Part shown: in pieces, positions 19,061-26,735 of the stretch
How positions within the stretch are numbered: position 1 is the first letter of the stretch
How the letters are laid out: each line of letters begins with the position of its first letter
DNA from: Candidatus Binataceae bacterium
Lineage (GTDB): Bacteria > Desulfobacterota > Binatia > Binatales > Binataceae
Length of the DNA stretch: 48,914 nt
Assembly: GCA_030041155.1 (NCBI GenBank)
Contig: JASHOJ010000304.1
Span: 1 to 48,914 of the forward strand
Reading direction: 5' to 3'
The notes under the pieces: model-generated
What the model saw: only the letters and a program-made list of their open reading frames with translations
The model's database searches: none
What the model was told of the DNA's origin: nothing
Program-made: the position numbers and the translations under genes

Positions 19061-19100
19061 CCTTGCGGTAATGCCAGATCGCGGAAACTCCTGTGGCAGC

Positions 19101-19129
19101 ACTATAGTGTGCGCTTTGCATGGTGTCCA
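19101..19129 (-). promoter_or_regulatory. Sigma-70 promoter of the TonB operon
   Basis: On the minus strand TGGACA (-35, five of six), a 17-base spacer, and TATAGT (-10, five of six). Transcription would begin near 19094, giving a 34-base leader to the small secreted protein and covering all four operon genes. Confidence 0.65.
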
Positions 19130-19200
19130 GTTTGCGCGCGATCGCGCTCGGGCAGACTCGACTCGATCCAGCCCGCCTTGCAAGCGCCGCGCTCTCCTTC

Positions 19201-19322
19201 CTCAGGTGTCATTCCGAGCGCAGTGAGCGCCGCGAACCAAGTCGAGGAATCTCTGACAGCTTCGCGCGAGCGAAGCCGGTGCCGGATTCTGGACGGTCCG
19301 CGAATGCTCCATCGAAGATCGG
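19201..19322 (+). repeat. Direct repeat copy A (GTCATTCC box element)
   Basis: About 120 bases related to copy B at 20958-21066 in the same orientation. Shared landmarks: CTCAGGTGTCATTCCG at one end, GAGGAATC or GAGGATCC in the middle, then GCCGGTGCCGGATTCT, GCGAATG and ATCGAAGA at the other end. Copy A also holds a 7-bp hairpin GCTTCGC-GCGA-GCGAAGC. It abuts the 3' end of the split membrane-protein gene. Confidence 0.6.
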
Positions 19323-20096
19323 CTACGCTTGAGTCCGGAATCTTCCCGTAATGTCCCGGACGCATTGAAATACGCCCACATCGGTCATCACGAAAAAAGC
19401 GATGAAGATCGGCAAGGCGTACGCTGGCCTAAGCCAAAGAACGATCAGACCGGCGCAGCACAGATTCGCTCCCACGGCGAGCCATACTCGTGTCTTGCGG
19501 CTCAAACCTGCGGATTTGGGAAAGAATTCGATATCCACCAGGCTCCACGCCGATCCGACCGCGCCCACCGCGGCGAGATAAAGCAGGAGCATAGGAGAGC
19601 CCTGGACTGATGGAATCAGATCCCCATGGGTCAAGAGGTAGACTTCCGCCCCCAATCAAAGGCAGCACGAGCAGAGCTGCGAGTCTGTCTGGCTGCGATT
19701 TCACGATGATCACGACTCCTTCTGCGACGGCGCCTAGCGCGATCCACCAACAATGACTCGTGCGGCCGAGACCAGTCCGAGCAGACCGCTCGCGATCAAT
19801 ACAATCGCGCTCGCCCAAAGGATCTGAAACGAGGCGCCAAACGATGCTAGGAAGGCAAACCAAGCCATCGGAAAAGCGATCAAGCTGAGTGCGATCAGCA
19901 GTGCACAAGCCGTAACTCGTCGAATCGGCCAGCGCATACCGATTCGTGGTTGGGTGTTCTGATATCTCCTCCGCACGAACCCGAGGGAAAGCCATTCTCC
20001 CACGATGACGACGATGGCGACTACTGGAAAGAAGACAGGCACGACCTCAGCAAGGTCGAATCCCGTAAGTTTCAAGATTGCCAAGAGAGTTTCCAT
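19323..20096 (-). pseudogene. Frame-disrupted membrane protein; candidate immunity gene for PLA2 cassette
   Basis: The frame from the ATG at 20096 codes 120 residues with three to four membrane segments, then stops at 19734. From 19655 the same frame resumes with three more segments. In the gap the coding-like text continues one frame over (WIALGAVAEGVVIIVKSQP), so two compensating one-base indels, one near 19745 and one at the GGGGG run near 19657, would restore a single 257-residue protein with six to eight membrane segments. It starts 33 bases after the phospholipase cassette, the usual spot of an immunity gene, and a membrane protein would suit a lipase target. Either a decayed gene or sequencing error; no family recognised. 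Confidence 0.55.
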
Positions 20097-20129
20097 CGAA
20101 GTGTGTCGACTGTCGATTCAGTCTCAAAC

Positions 20130-20612
20130 CTAGTAACAAAATGTGGCCGTAATTCCAAAACGCATTAAGAGATCATATGGGTTGCTTGTCGGCTTGAGTG
20201 CTTTGACGCATGCGCATAAGGCTTGATCGCATTTCCGCTGTTTCGAACTGGCACCCGAACCGTGAAAGTGCCGCACAACATCTTTGCCGGAGAGATTATC
20301 ACCATAACATTTGTCGTGAGCCTCACAGCAGGCGTCGGTTGTTCCAGGCGTCGTGGAGCCACCGTTGTTTCCGGAACCGCAATAGTTATAGCCATGGAAT
20401 TGGGCTGGAATTATGTAACCGGGGCGCTGTAGGGGAGGGGTGTTGGAGGGCTGAACGTTGCCATCAGGCCATGCCTCGGAGCCCTGGGTCGGCACGAGAT
20501 CATCCGACACGCCGATGATTTCGTCGTACAGCGGATGGCGGTTATGCCGCAGCCGATGCTCGTACACATAGTAATTGGGCGGCAGGCTCGGGCCGCCGCC
20601 GAAAAGGCTGTC
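20130..20612 (-). CDS. Orphan toxin cassette: constant segment plus phospholipase A2-like domain
   Basis: 160 codons beginning at DSLFGGGP, where similarity to the neighbouring toxin gene begins; the frame is open back to 20969 but that part is repeat DNA, so no natural start is evident. Residues 1-47 are the shared constant segment. The remainder holds a secreted PLA2 signature: YCGSGNNGG (calcium loop-like), then DACCEAHDKCYGDN with the catalytic His-Asp pair (codons at 20313-20318), then paired cysteines CDQALCACV. Such enzymes cut the sn-2 ester of phospholipids. Layout fits an orphan polymorphic-toxin cassette that becomes active only if recombined onto a full-length gene. A candidate membrane immunity gene follows 33 bases on. 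Confidence 0.75.
   Translation of the reverse strand, partial: DSLFGGGPSLPPNYYVYEHRLRHNRHPLYDEIIGVSDDLVPTQGSEAWPDGNVQPSNTPPLQRPGYIIPAQFHGYNYCGSGNNGGSTTPGTTDACCEAHDKCYGDNLSGKDVVRHFHGSGASSKQRKCDQALCACVKALKPTSNPYDLLMRFGITATFCY
20473..20612 (-). repeat. Toxin constant segment, copy 1
   Basis: 140 bases matching 22002-22141 with about seven mismatches (about 95% identity), same orientation. It codes the segment from DSLFGGGP to TQGSEA. Identity stops abruptly on both sides, after which the two genes are unrelated. Confidence 0.9.
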
Positions 20613-20689
20613 TCGCGGCGCAACGCACGCGCGAATCTCAAATCGGCGCGCCACAAGCGAGGACCGGTCCCAGCTGACCGCGCCGTAAC

Positions 20690-20890
20690 TCCGGCGCGCG
20701 GGGATTCCTCGACTCGCGCGGCGCTCGCTCGGAATGACACAAGGAATTTTCGCGGGTTGAGCGATTGGGCGACGCTCAATGCCGCGGCGCTTATTTGTGT
20801 CACCCTGAGCGAAGGCTGCCGAAGTCGAAGGGTCCCCGCGCAGCGGCTTTGAAAGGGTCGCGCGCCGTCTATAGGGCCGCGCGGCCTTTC
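20690..20890. repeat. Intergenic repeat cluster with inverted GTCATTCC box and terminator-like hairpin
   Basis: Holds GATTCCTCGACTCGCG...CGGAATGACAC (an inverted copy of the GTCATTCC box), GTGTCACCCTGAGCGAAGG...GAAGTCGAAGGGTC (a related box), and a GTCGCGCG/CGCGCGGC hairpin followed by CTTTCTT that resembles the terminator at 14100. No gene is supported here, which is why the long open frame above the orphan cassette was not accepted. Confidence 0.55.
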
Positions 20891-20957
20891 TTATGCGCCG
20901 CGCCCGGTCAGCCCCTTCTATAGGTGCCGTCCCGCAGATACTTTCAACCACGGCTCC

Positions 20958-21066
20958 CTCAAGTGTCATTCCGGCGCGTCTGAGTTGGCCGACGCGCGAG
21001 GATCCTCGGCGCCAGCGTTGCCGGTACCGGATTCTTCGCCTTTGCGAATGTTTTATCGAAGACGGG
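20958..21066 (+). repeat. Direct repeat copy B (GTCATTCC box element)
   Basis: Partner of the element at 19201-19322 in the same orientation, sharing both ends (CTCAAGTGTCATTCCG and GCCGGTACCGGATTCT...GCGAATG...ATCGAAGA). Together the two copies bracket the orphan PLA2 cassette and its candidate immunity gene. Confidence 0.6.
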
Positions 21067-21090
21067 AAGAAACCACGCTGACCCCGGGCC

Positions 21091-21606
21091 TCACTGATCT
21101 ACTCCCGGCGCTAAACGCAGGAGCGAGGAGACACCCTTGACCTTAATCAATGCTCCATTAGGGCATGGTCCGAAACTGCCTACCTTTGGGAACCAGAATG
21201 TCCCATCGATCTGAACAGGTTGATGATCGAACATGCGCCATTGTTTCATTTGATCCTTCGTAAAAGCGAGCGCGAGTGCATTACTGATTGCGAACACCTG
21301 CGCATCGTAGGGGCTGAGCCAGAGAAACGTGTCTTCAAAACCGACGGTCAAATAGCCCTCCACGACAACGTGTTTACCGTCGTACCTCGCGGGATTAGCG
21401 ATGAGTGATATCTCGGAGATCAGACCTCCGAGCTGCGGCTTCTGAGGATTAGCCAACGGCGCGCTCTCTTCCCTTCGCTGCTTTGAGCCTGTGGGGTTGG
21501 AGTTGGCACCTGCAGAACAGACACCGGGGTATGCGCTCAGCGCCAAACATAATGCAAATGCTTCCAGCAGCCTTATTCCATCTCGCCTGCTCGGTATCAG
21601 CTTCAT
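21091..21606 (-). CDS. Secreted protein of unknown function; candidate immunity protein
   Basis: 171 residues from the ATG at 21606 (a GTG at 21663 would overlap the toxin gene and put the signal too far in). Signal peptide: basic start MKLIPSRRDG, hydrophobic core, cleavage near VCSA. The mature protein has a low-complexity linker, then a folded part starting GLISEISLIANPARYDGKHVVVEGYLTVGFE, which looks like an OB-fold of the kind found in periplasmic YdeI/NirD-like small proteins; this is a guess. It begins 16 bases after the DUF4329 toxin stop, the standard place for an immunity gene, and export to the periplasm suits neutralising an incoming toxin. Confidence 0.55.
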   Translation of the reverse strand: MKLIPSRRDGIRLLEAFALCLALSAYPGVCSAGANSNPTGSKQRREESAPLANPQKPQLGGLISEISLIANPARYDGKHVVVEGYLTVGFEDTFLWLSPYDAQVFAISNALALAFTKDQMKQWRMFDHQPVQIDGTFWFPKVGSFGPCPNGALIKVKGVSSLLRLAPGVDQ

Positions 21607-21622
21607 TTGGAAACGCCCGACC

Positions 21623-22456
21623 TCATTTGCAGGGCTCAGGTGCTGTTCTCGATAAAGGAGCACTCGGTCCGTTAGGTGTAATCTTTATGATCTCTCCGCT
21701 CGGCGTAATTATATATACGGGAGCCTTGCTAAATTTCGCGTAGTCTTTATCTAGTTCTGAGGGCTGCTCTGGAACGTCGCTACTCGGATGGGTATGGTAG
21801 CTGCCAACATATCCTGGCGGTAACTGAAGGTAACCGCCCGTCGTACCCAAAAGTGAGGGACCGGTGAATCCAAACCCTGAATCTGAAGGAACAATAGCGC
21901 CACCGGCCTCATTTCCAGTCTGTAAAGAGAGAGAATTGGCAGGTCCAACAGCGGCTTTCGCCGCATCGTCCGGGCTAGCATAACAACCTTTCGCAACAGG
22001 CGCCTCCGAGCCCTGGGTCGGCACCAGATCATCCGAGACGCCGATGACGTCGTCGTACAGCGGATGGCGGTTATGCCGCAGCCGATGCTCGTACACATAG
22101 TAATTGGGCGGCAAACTCGGGCCGCCGCCGAAAAGGCTGTCGAAAAACGAAAACAGATCGTAAATCGCTCCCGCAATAAGTCCGACCGGTCCCGCAAACG
22201 AACCCGCGGCAGCTTCCACTCCAAAATACGCGCTCCACGACGCAGCGGCGGCAATTCCTATCCCGGCGCCGATGGCACTGTTTTCGACCTGCCCCGCGAT
22301 CGAGAAACCGCGAGCGGAGCCCGAGGCAGCTTGTTTATGCCGATTTCGTGCAGGGTACGATCGGACAGGCGTGAATTGAGGCGGGTGCGGAAGCCATTCG
22401 CGCTGTAGGGCGTTCTGGGCGATTTCTTGCCTAACGAGTGTTAGATTTTTTGCCAA
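21623..22456 (-). CDS. Polymorphic toxin-like protein with DUF4329 (JAB-like) C-terminus
   Basis: 277 residues from a TTG start. Residues 60-105 form a Gly/Ala-rich hydrophobic stretch; 106-152 are the constant segment shared with the orphan cassette; the rest matches DUF4329, a JAB/MPN-like domain known from Rhs-type toxins. Candidate metal and catalytic residues: Glu183 (GNEAGG), His221 and His223 (SYHTHP), Ser234 and Asp237 (PSELD). The likely action is metallopeptidase or deubiquitinase-like hydrolysis; unproven. An ATG at 22466 gives MNKIGK and joins this frame if one A is removed from an A6 run (22449-22454), so a frameshift or slippery start is possible. Followed by a candidate immunity gene. 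Confidence 0.75.
   Translation of the reverse strand: MAKNLTLVRQEIAQNALQREWLPHPPQFTPVRSYPARNRHKQAASGSARGFSIAGQVENSAIGAGIGIAAAASWSAYFGVEAAAGSFAGPVGLIAGAIYDLFSFFDSLFGGGPSLPPNYYVYEHRLRHNRHPLYDDVIGVSDDLVPTQGSEAPVAKGCYASPDDAAKAAVGPANSLSLQTGNEAGGAIVPSDSGFGFTGPSLLGTTGGYLQLPPGYVGSYHTHPSSDVPEQPSELDKDYAKFSKAPVYIITPSGEIIKITPNGPSAPLSRTAPEPCK
22002..22141 (-). repeat. Toxin constant segment, copy 2
   Basis: Partner of the repeat at 20473-20612 (140 bases, about seven mismatches). Lies inside the full-length toxin gene, directly before its variable tip. Confidence 0.9.
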
Positions 22457-22466
22457 TTTTGTTCAT

Positions 22467-22483
22467 GGCTGAACTGTTCAGCC
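22467..22483. promoter_or_regulatory. Perfect palindrome at the toxin start
   Basis: GGCTGAACTGTTCAGCC is an 8-bp perfect inverted repeat with one central base. On the minus strand it directly abuts an ATG at 22466. It could be an operator, or an RNA hairpin that blocks ribosome access; no Shine-Dalgarno is seen between it and the start. Confidence 0.5.
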
Positions 22484-22588
22484 TTATGCGATTCCACAAA
22501 ATGTTGCAAAATTGCCGGCATGTGTAACCAGCCACATCACGGCAGCGCAAAAACCGAATTTTTAACCCGCGACATTGCCGCGCCTTGG

Positions 22589-23824
22589 TCAGATCACCTG
22601 CAAGTCCTTGAGCCGCCTGCGCTCGGCGGCGTCGATTCCGATCGATTCGAGAATTTCCGCGTTGTGAGCGCCGAGCGCTGGCGCGCCGCTGCGAATCCTG
22701 ATCGGCGTGCGCGAGAATTTCGCGACCGGGCCGGTTATCGGCGCCAACCCGCCGCCTTCCTGCGGGGTCTGCTGCATCATGTCGCGCTCCAGTACGTGCG
22801 GATCGCGCGCCGCCTGGGCGTACGACTGCACCGGCTCGCAGGCGATGCCTTCGCGCGCGCAGATTTCGATCACTTCATCGACCGTTCGCTCGCTGCACCA
22901 TCGCGAGACGATCGCGTTGCACTCGGCGCGATGATTGATGCGCCGCGCGATGTGCGCGAATTCGGGATCATCGCCAAGCTCAGGTCTTCCAACGATTCGC
23001 GCCAGCACCTTCCAGTGCGAATCGAGCAGCGTCCCGAGCATCACGACTCCGTTGCGGCAATGGAAGGTGTTGGTCGGGACCGAGAACACGAATTCGTTGC
23101 CCATCCTGGGCATCGGAATACCCATCGCGCCGAGCGTGGGATAGCCGTTGGATTGGAACAGCGCCGCGTCGAGCAGACAGACGTCGAGATGCTGCCCCTC
23201 GCCGGTCAGATCGCGATGCCTGAGCGCGGCGAGCGCCGCGATAGCGCCGTGCAATCCGGCCAGATCGTCGCAGAGAAAAGTGGGAGCCTTGCTCGGCTCT
23301 CCATCGGCGGGCCCGTTCAGCGACATGAATCCGGACAGAGCCTGCGCCAGCGGGTCGTAGCCGACGCGGTCGTGAATCGGTCCGAACTGGCCGAAGCCGC
23401 TTATCGAGACGTACACGATGTCAGGCTTGATGCGGCGGCAATCCTCGTAGCCGATGCCCCATTTGTCGAAGGTGCCGGGGCGGAAATTCTGCACCACGAT
23501 GTCGCTTTTGGCGGCGAGTTTCAGAAAAATCGCGCGGCCTTCCTGCTTGCGCAGGTCGAGCGTGAGGCTCCGCTTGTTTCGATTGACGGTTGCCTGCGCA
23601 AAGCTGACCGGCGGATTGGTGCCGGGCAGAAATGGCGGCAGCAGGCGCGCGACCTCGCCCTCGGGGCTTTCGACTTTGATTACGTCGGCGCCCAGGTCGG
23701 CGAGCATGCACGCCGCCATCGGACCGGCCCAACTGGTGGTGGCTTCGAGCACGCGGACGCCGTCAAGCGGACCGGAGATATCGTGGCGCGCGTCGCGAAA
23801 GAACTCGGATTTCTTCATCGTCAT
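22589..23824 (-). CDS. CaiB/BaiF-type CoA transferase (family III)
   Basis: 411 residues. Family III CoA transferases move CoA between acyl-CoA and an organic acid. Visible features: PLDGVRVLEATTSWAGPMAACMLADLGADVIKVESPEG (N-terminal Rossmann-like start), VVQNFRPGTFDKWG, and FLCDDLAGLHGAIAAL, whose aspartate is in the place of the catalytic Asp of formyl-CoA transferase. Substrate is not predictable; close types act on succinyl-CoA, formyl/oxalyl, carnitine or methylacyl acids. ATG at 23824 is chosen; an in-frame TTG lies 15 bases further out. Divergent from the NUDIX gene. Confidence 0.92.
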   Translation of the reverse strand: MTMKKSEFFRDARHDISGPLDGVRVLEATTSWAGPMAACMLADLGADVIKVESPEGEVARLLPPFLPGTNPPVSFAQATVNRNKRSLTLDLRKQEGRAIFLKLAAKSDIVVQNFRPGTFDKWGIGYEDCRRIKPDIVYVSISGFGQFGPIHDRVGYDPLAQALSGFMSLNGPADGEPSKAPTFLCDDLAGLHGAIAALAALRHRDLTGEGQHLDVCLLDAALFQSNGYPTLGAMGIPMPRMGNEFVFSVPTNTFHCRNGVVMLGTLLDSHWKVLARIVGRPELGDDPEFAHIARRINHRAECNAIVSRWCSERTVDEVIEICAREGIACEPVQSYAQAARDPHVLERDMMQQTPQEGGGLAPITGPVAKFSRTPIRIRSGAPALGAHNAEILESIGIDAAERRRLKDLQVI

Positions 23825-23984
23825 GCTCGCCCGCGCCAAACCGAACGCGATGGCTGCCTCCTGAAACGGTGCGCGAATGGTACTGCGGCGCAGGTGCTAT
23901 CGCCAAGCGCGCAGCGGTCGCGCGCGCCGATTGTGGCTGCTAGCCTAGGTCGCGGCCGAGATCTTTTGGCGTGCAAATCCAGCG

Positions 23985-24395
23985 ATGGCGGAAGTTCAGT
24001 TCTATGTCGGAATTCACGCGGTGATTGCCAACCGCGGACGGATGCTGGTGCTCAGGCGCGCGCCCTCGATGCCGTACGCGCCGCTTACCTGGGATTTGCC
24101 GGGCGGTCATCTTGCGCTTGGCGAGACCGCCGAGGATTGCCTGCTGCGGGAAATCAAGGAGGAAACCGGACTCGACGCGGCGATCGATTCGATGCTTGGG
24201 GTTCACAGCATGAAGAGCGAACCTTACGTCCAGATGATCTACTCGTGCCGGCTCAAGGTTTATCAATCGGTGCGGCTGCGTCCCGACGAGCATATCGACT
24301 CGAAGTGGGTGACACCGGACGACCTCGCCTCGATGGAGACGATTCCGTACCTGGCGGGAATCCTTCGCCGCGGGATGCTCTCGCACGTGAAGTAG
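23985..24395 (+). CDS. NUDIX hydrolase
   Basis: 136 residues with an intact Nudix box from about residue 41 (GHLALGETAEDCLLREIKEE plus TGLD), which binds Mg2+ and cleaves a nucleoside-diphosphate-linked substrate. The N-terminus (FYVGIHAVIANRGRMLVLRRA) is like small MutT-type and ADP-ribose type hydrolases. Substrate unknown. It converges with the glycosyltransferase gene, whose stop is 20 bases away. Confidence 0.9.
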   Translation: MAEVQFYVGIHAVIANRGRMLVLRRAPSMPYAPLTWDLPGGHLALGETAEDCLLREIKEETGLDAAIDSMLGVHSMKSEPYVQMIYSCRLKVYQSVRLRPDEHIDSKWVTPDDLASMETIPYLAGILRRGMLSHVK

Positions 24396-24415
24396 ACGCC
24401 GCGCCTGCTGCGGCG

Positions 24416-25321
24416 TCATCGATGGCGCGCCAGCATCCTGCCGCGCCAATAGCCGAAGAAATTGGCGCATTCGAGTTCGTGATAGATCGCGCGCTCGGTG
24501 TCGCCCGCGATCGCCGCGACCGTCATCCGCGCCGCGTTGCGGATGAGCTTGGCGGGCTGATTATGATGGCGTCCGCCGGCGAATGCGCTGCCGACGCCGT
24601 AGGCGAAGCTCTTGCGGCGCAGGTAGCGCCGCGACATCCGCTCGGGACCGATGAGATGGTTCACGATCGCGTCGGGCACGAAACCAATTTTGCCGCCGCG
24701 TGCGATTATCCGCGCGAAGAGTTCGGTATCTTCGCCGGAAATTGGATTTCCGCCGACGTTGCCAAGATCCTCGCGAAAATTCCCGAACCGCGCGAACGCC
24801 TCGCGCCGCATCCCCAAATTGGCGCTGAAATAGTTGACCAGATTCTCGGCGCGCGCGGGCGGCTCGCGCTCGATTCGCGCACGATCGTGCACCGCGAGTT
24901 TTACCCACAGGCTTGCCCCGAGCCACCCAGGCGGCGGCGCGCTCCATCGCGGCAGCACCATCCCGCATCCGGCGTCGAGCCCGCGAGCGAGCAGCGCCGA
25001 GAGCATCGCGCAGGCCCAATGCGAGTCGGCAACCGCGTCGTCATCGATAAACAAAATAAAATCCGCGCTGGATTCCGCGACCGCGCGGTTGCGGGCGAAG
25101 CTGGAGCCGAGCGTGGGCTCGAAAACCCGCCGCGCGGGAAAGGGCGCAGCGCCGGCGAACGAATCCACCACCTGGGCCGTCCCGTCGGTCGAGGCGTTAT
25201 CGATCACGATGCAATCCAGCATAGTGCCGGCGGGAATTTCGAGCGCGACGATGCTCGCGAGAGTCTCGCGCAGGCTCTCGGCGCGATTATGAGTCGGAAT
25301 CGCGATGGTTACTGTCGCCAC
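24416..25321 (-). CDS. Glycosyltransferase family 2
   Basis: 301 residues with a GT-A fold. It begins with VTIAIPTHNRAESLRETLASI (donor nucleotide site), followed by the metal-binding FIDDDAVAD and a later SGEDTELFARIIARGGKIGFV acceptor/DxD-like region typical of GT2 enzymes that build cell-surface glycans. A GTG at 25321 is preferred over the GTG at 25342 because CGGAG lies seven bases before it and the protein then starts right at the first strand. The C-terminal region has a weak hydrophobic helix and may touch the membrane. Donor and acceptor sugars unknown. Confidence 0.9.
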   Translation of the reverse strand: MATVTIAIPTHNRAESLRETLASIVALEIPAGTMLDCIVIDNASTDGTAQVVDSFAGAAPFPARRVFEPTLGSSFARNRAVAESSADFILFIDDDAVADSHWACAMLSALLARGLDAGCGMVLPRWSAPPPGWLGASLWVKLAVHDRARIEREPPARAENLVNYFSANLGMRREAFARFGNFREDLGNVGGNPISGEDTELFARIIARGGKIGFVPDAIVNHLIGPERMSRRYLRRKSFAYGVGSAFAGGRHHNQPAKLIRNAARMTVAAIAGDTERAIYHELECANFFGYWRGRMLARHR

Positions 25322-25432
25322 GGCGTGCTCCGCGCATCGCACTCATACGCTTCGAATCATAGCGGAACCGCATCGGCCACCGCAGTGGTCGCCGATGCGG
25401 TTCTCGATAGCGCGCGGTGTGGCTCGCCGGGC

Positions 25433-26644
25433 CTACTTCTGCTTGGGCGGCTCGGGCAGCGCCGCGCGCGAGGGCTGCTGCGCCGGAGCTGCTGCGGGCG
25501 AAGCGCTTGCCGCGCCGGGCGAAGCGCTGGCCGAGGGAGTTGCGGACGCACTCGGAGTCGGCGTGGGCGGCTTGGGCAGCGGCGCTTTCGATTGGGTGAA
25601 TACGATCGAAGTGACATTCAAATCGGGCGTCGCTTTCTGCTGGACATCGGGCGGAGCTTCCAGCTTGAAGCCGAAATCGCGAGTCTCACCCGGCACGAAA
25701 GGCAGCACCGGGCGCCCGAAATCGGTGAACTCGAGCGGAGTCGCGATCGGCACGTGAACCTCGGTCAGCACCTGCTTTCGCCGCTTGCCCTTGCCTTCCC
25801 AGTAGGTGACGGTGAACTGAACCTCGTCGATCGCCTTGTCGCCGGTGTTGGTCATCTTGCCGAAAATCGCGGGGACGCGCGACGCCGACATCTTCATGTC
25901 CACGTCGGAGAGCGCGATTTTCGGAATATAGGCCTGGGCTTCTGGAATCTGATTCTTCGCGTTCTGAACGTCCTGCAGCTCGCGATTGTAAACGAACTTC
26001 ATTCCGGCGTTGCCGGTGGCCTGCTCCTTGTCGAGCTCCGCGATCGCCTGCTGATACAGCGCGATTGCCTTGTCGTAATCGTGCTTGTGATAGGCCTCGA
26101 TCGCGCTCAAGTGCATCTTCTCGATGTTGGTCTTGGCGGGAAAATCGACGAACAGTTTCCACTCGCCGTTTTCCTGCACCAGCGCGATATTGTCGTCGTA
26201 GGTCAGCTTGGGATAGCTCTTCTCGTTGATGTCCTTCTGCGCGACAGCGTCGGGCGTCTGATCGGAGCCGAGCGTCGCGTCTATGGTGCGCTCCCAGAGC
26301 GGAAGATCGGGCCGCGTCACGTGGATAATCACGTTGGCCTTGTCGCCCTGCACCGTCGCGTCGCCAATCGAGAAATCATACGCATGCAGGATGCTCTTGA
26401 ACCAGTCGGTGCTGACGTCGGGCGCAAGCGGGATTTGCTTAAGAAACTGATCCATTGAGCAATCGATCTGATCCTGATGCGACATGGAGTAATAACAGGC
26501 CGGATAATTGTAGAGTTTGAGCGCGTTCAGGTAGTTGCCCGCCGCGGTCTGCGGGGAATGTCCCGTGCATCCGGCGAAGAGCGCGGCGAACAGCAGCGTC
26601 AGGGCGGCGACGCCGCTGGTGGCGAAAGCTTTGCTAGTCTTCAA
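25433..26644 (-). CDS. Lipoprotein with NTF2-like and TPR-like parts, Pro/Ala/Ser tail
   Basis: 403 residues from a TTG at 26644; the GGGAGG eight bases in front decides this start, giving MKTSKAF and then a hydrophobic stretch ending in the lipobox LFAGC. After it comes an NTF2/DUF4878-like cup (about 35-160), a single TPR-like hairpin (about 175-215, AYHKHDYDKAIALYQQAI), then a beta-rich FxLYD-like domain (about 230-345). The final 50 residues are a low-complexity stretch of Pro, Ala and Ser. A lipid-anchored periplasmic protein is safe; function is unknown. Confidence 0.75.
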   Translation of the reverse strand: MKTSKAFATSGVAALTLLFAALFAGCTGHSPQTAAGNYLNALKLYNYPACYYSMSHQDQIDCSMDQFLKQIPLAPDVSTDWFKSILHAYDFSIGDATVQGDKANVIIHVTRPDLPLWERTIDATLGSDQTPDAVAQKDINEKSYPKLTYDDNIALVQENGEWKLFVDFPAKTNIEKMHLSAIEAYHKHDYDKAIALYQQAIAELDKEQATGNAGMKFVYNRELQDVQNAKNQIPEAQAYIPKIALSDVDMKMSASRVPAIFGKMTNTGDKAIDEVQFTVTYWEGKGKRRKQVLTEVHVPIATPLEFTDFGRPVLPFVPGETRDFGFKLEAPPDVQQKATPDLNVTSIVFTQSKAPLPKPPTPTPSASATPSASASPGAASASPAAAPAQQPSRAALPEPPKQK

Positions 26645-26735
26645 GAATCCCACCTCCCACGGTCGGCAAACGCTAGGATTTTAGTGCCTCGGCGCTCAAA
26701 AACAAGTGCGTGCAGGCCGAAGGCGGGGCGGGAGG

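Noticed and set aside
20613..20969. Upstream extension of the PLA2 cassette
   Set aside because: Translates dispersed repeats and a terminator-like hairpin; similarity to the full-length toxin begins only at 20612.
22520..26458. A 1312-codon plus-strand open frame
   Set aside because: It lies antisense to the CoA transferase, glycosyltransferase and lipoprotein genes, has no domain sense, and is a product of high GC.
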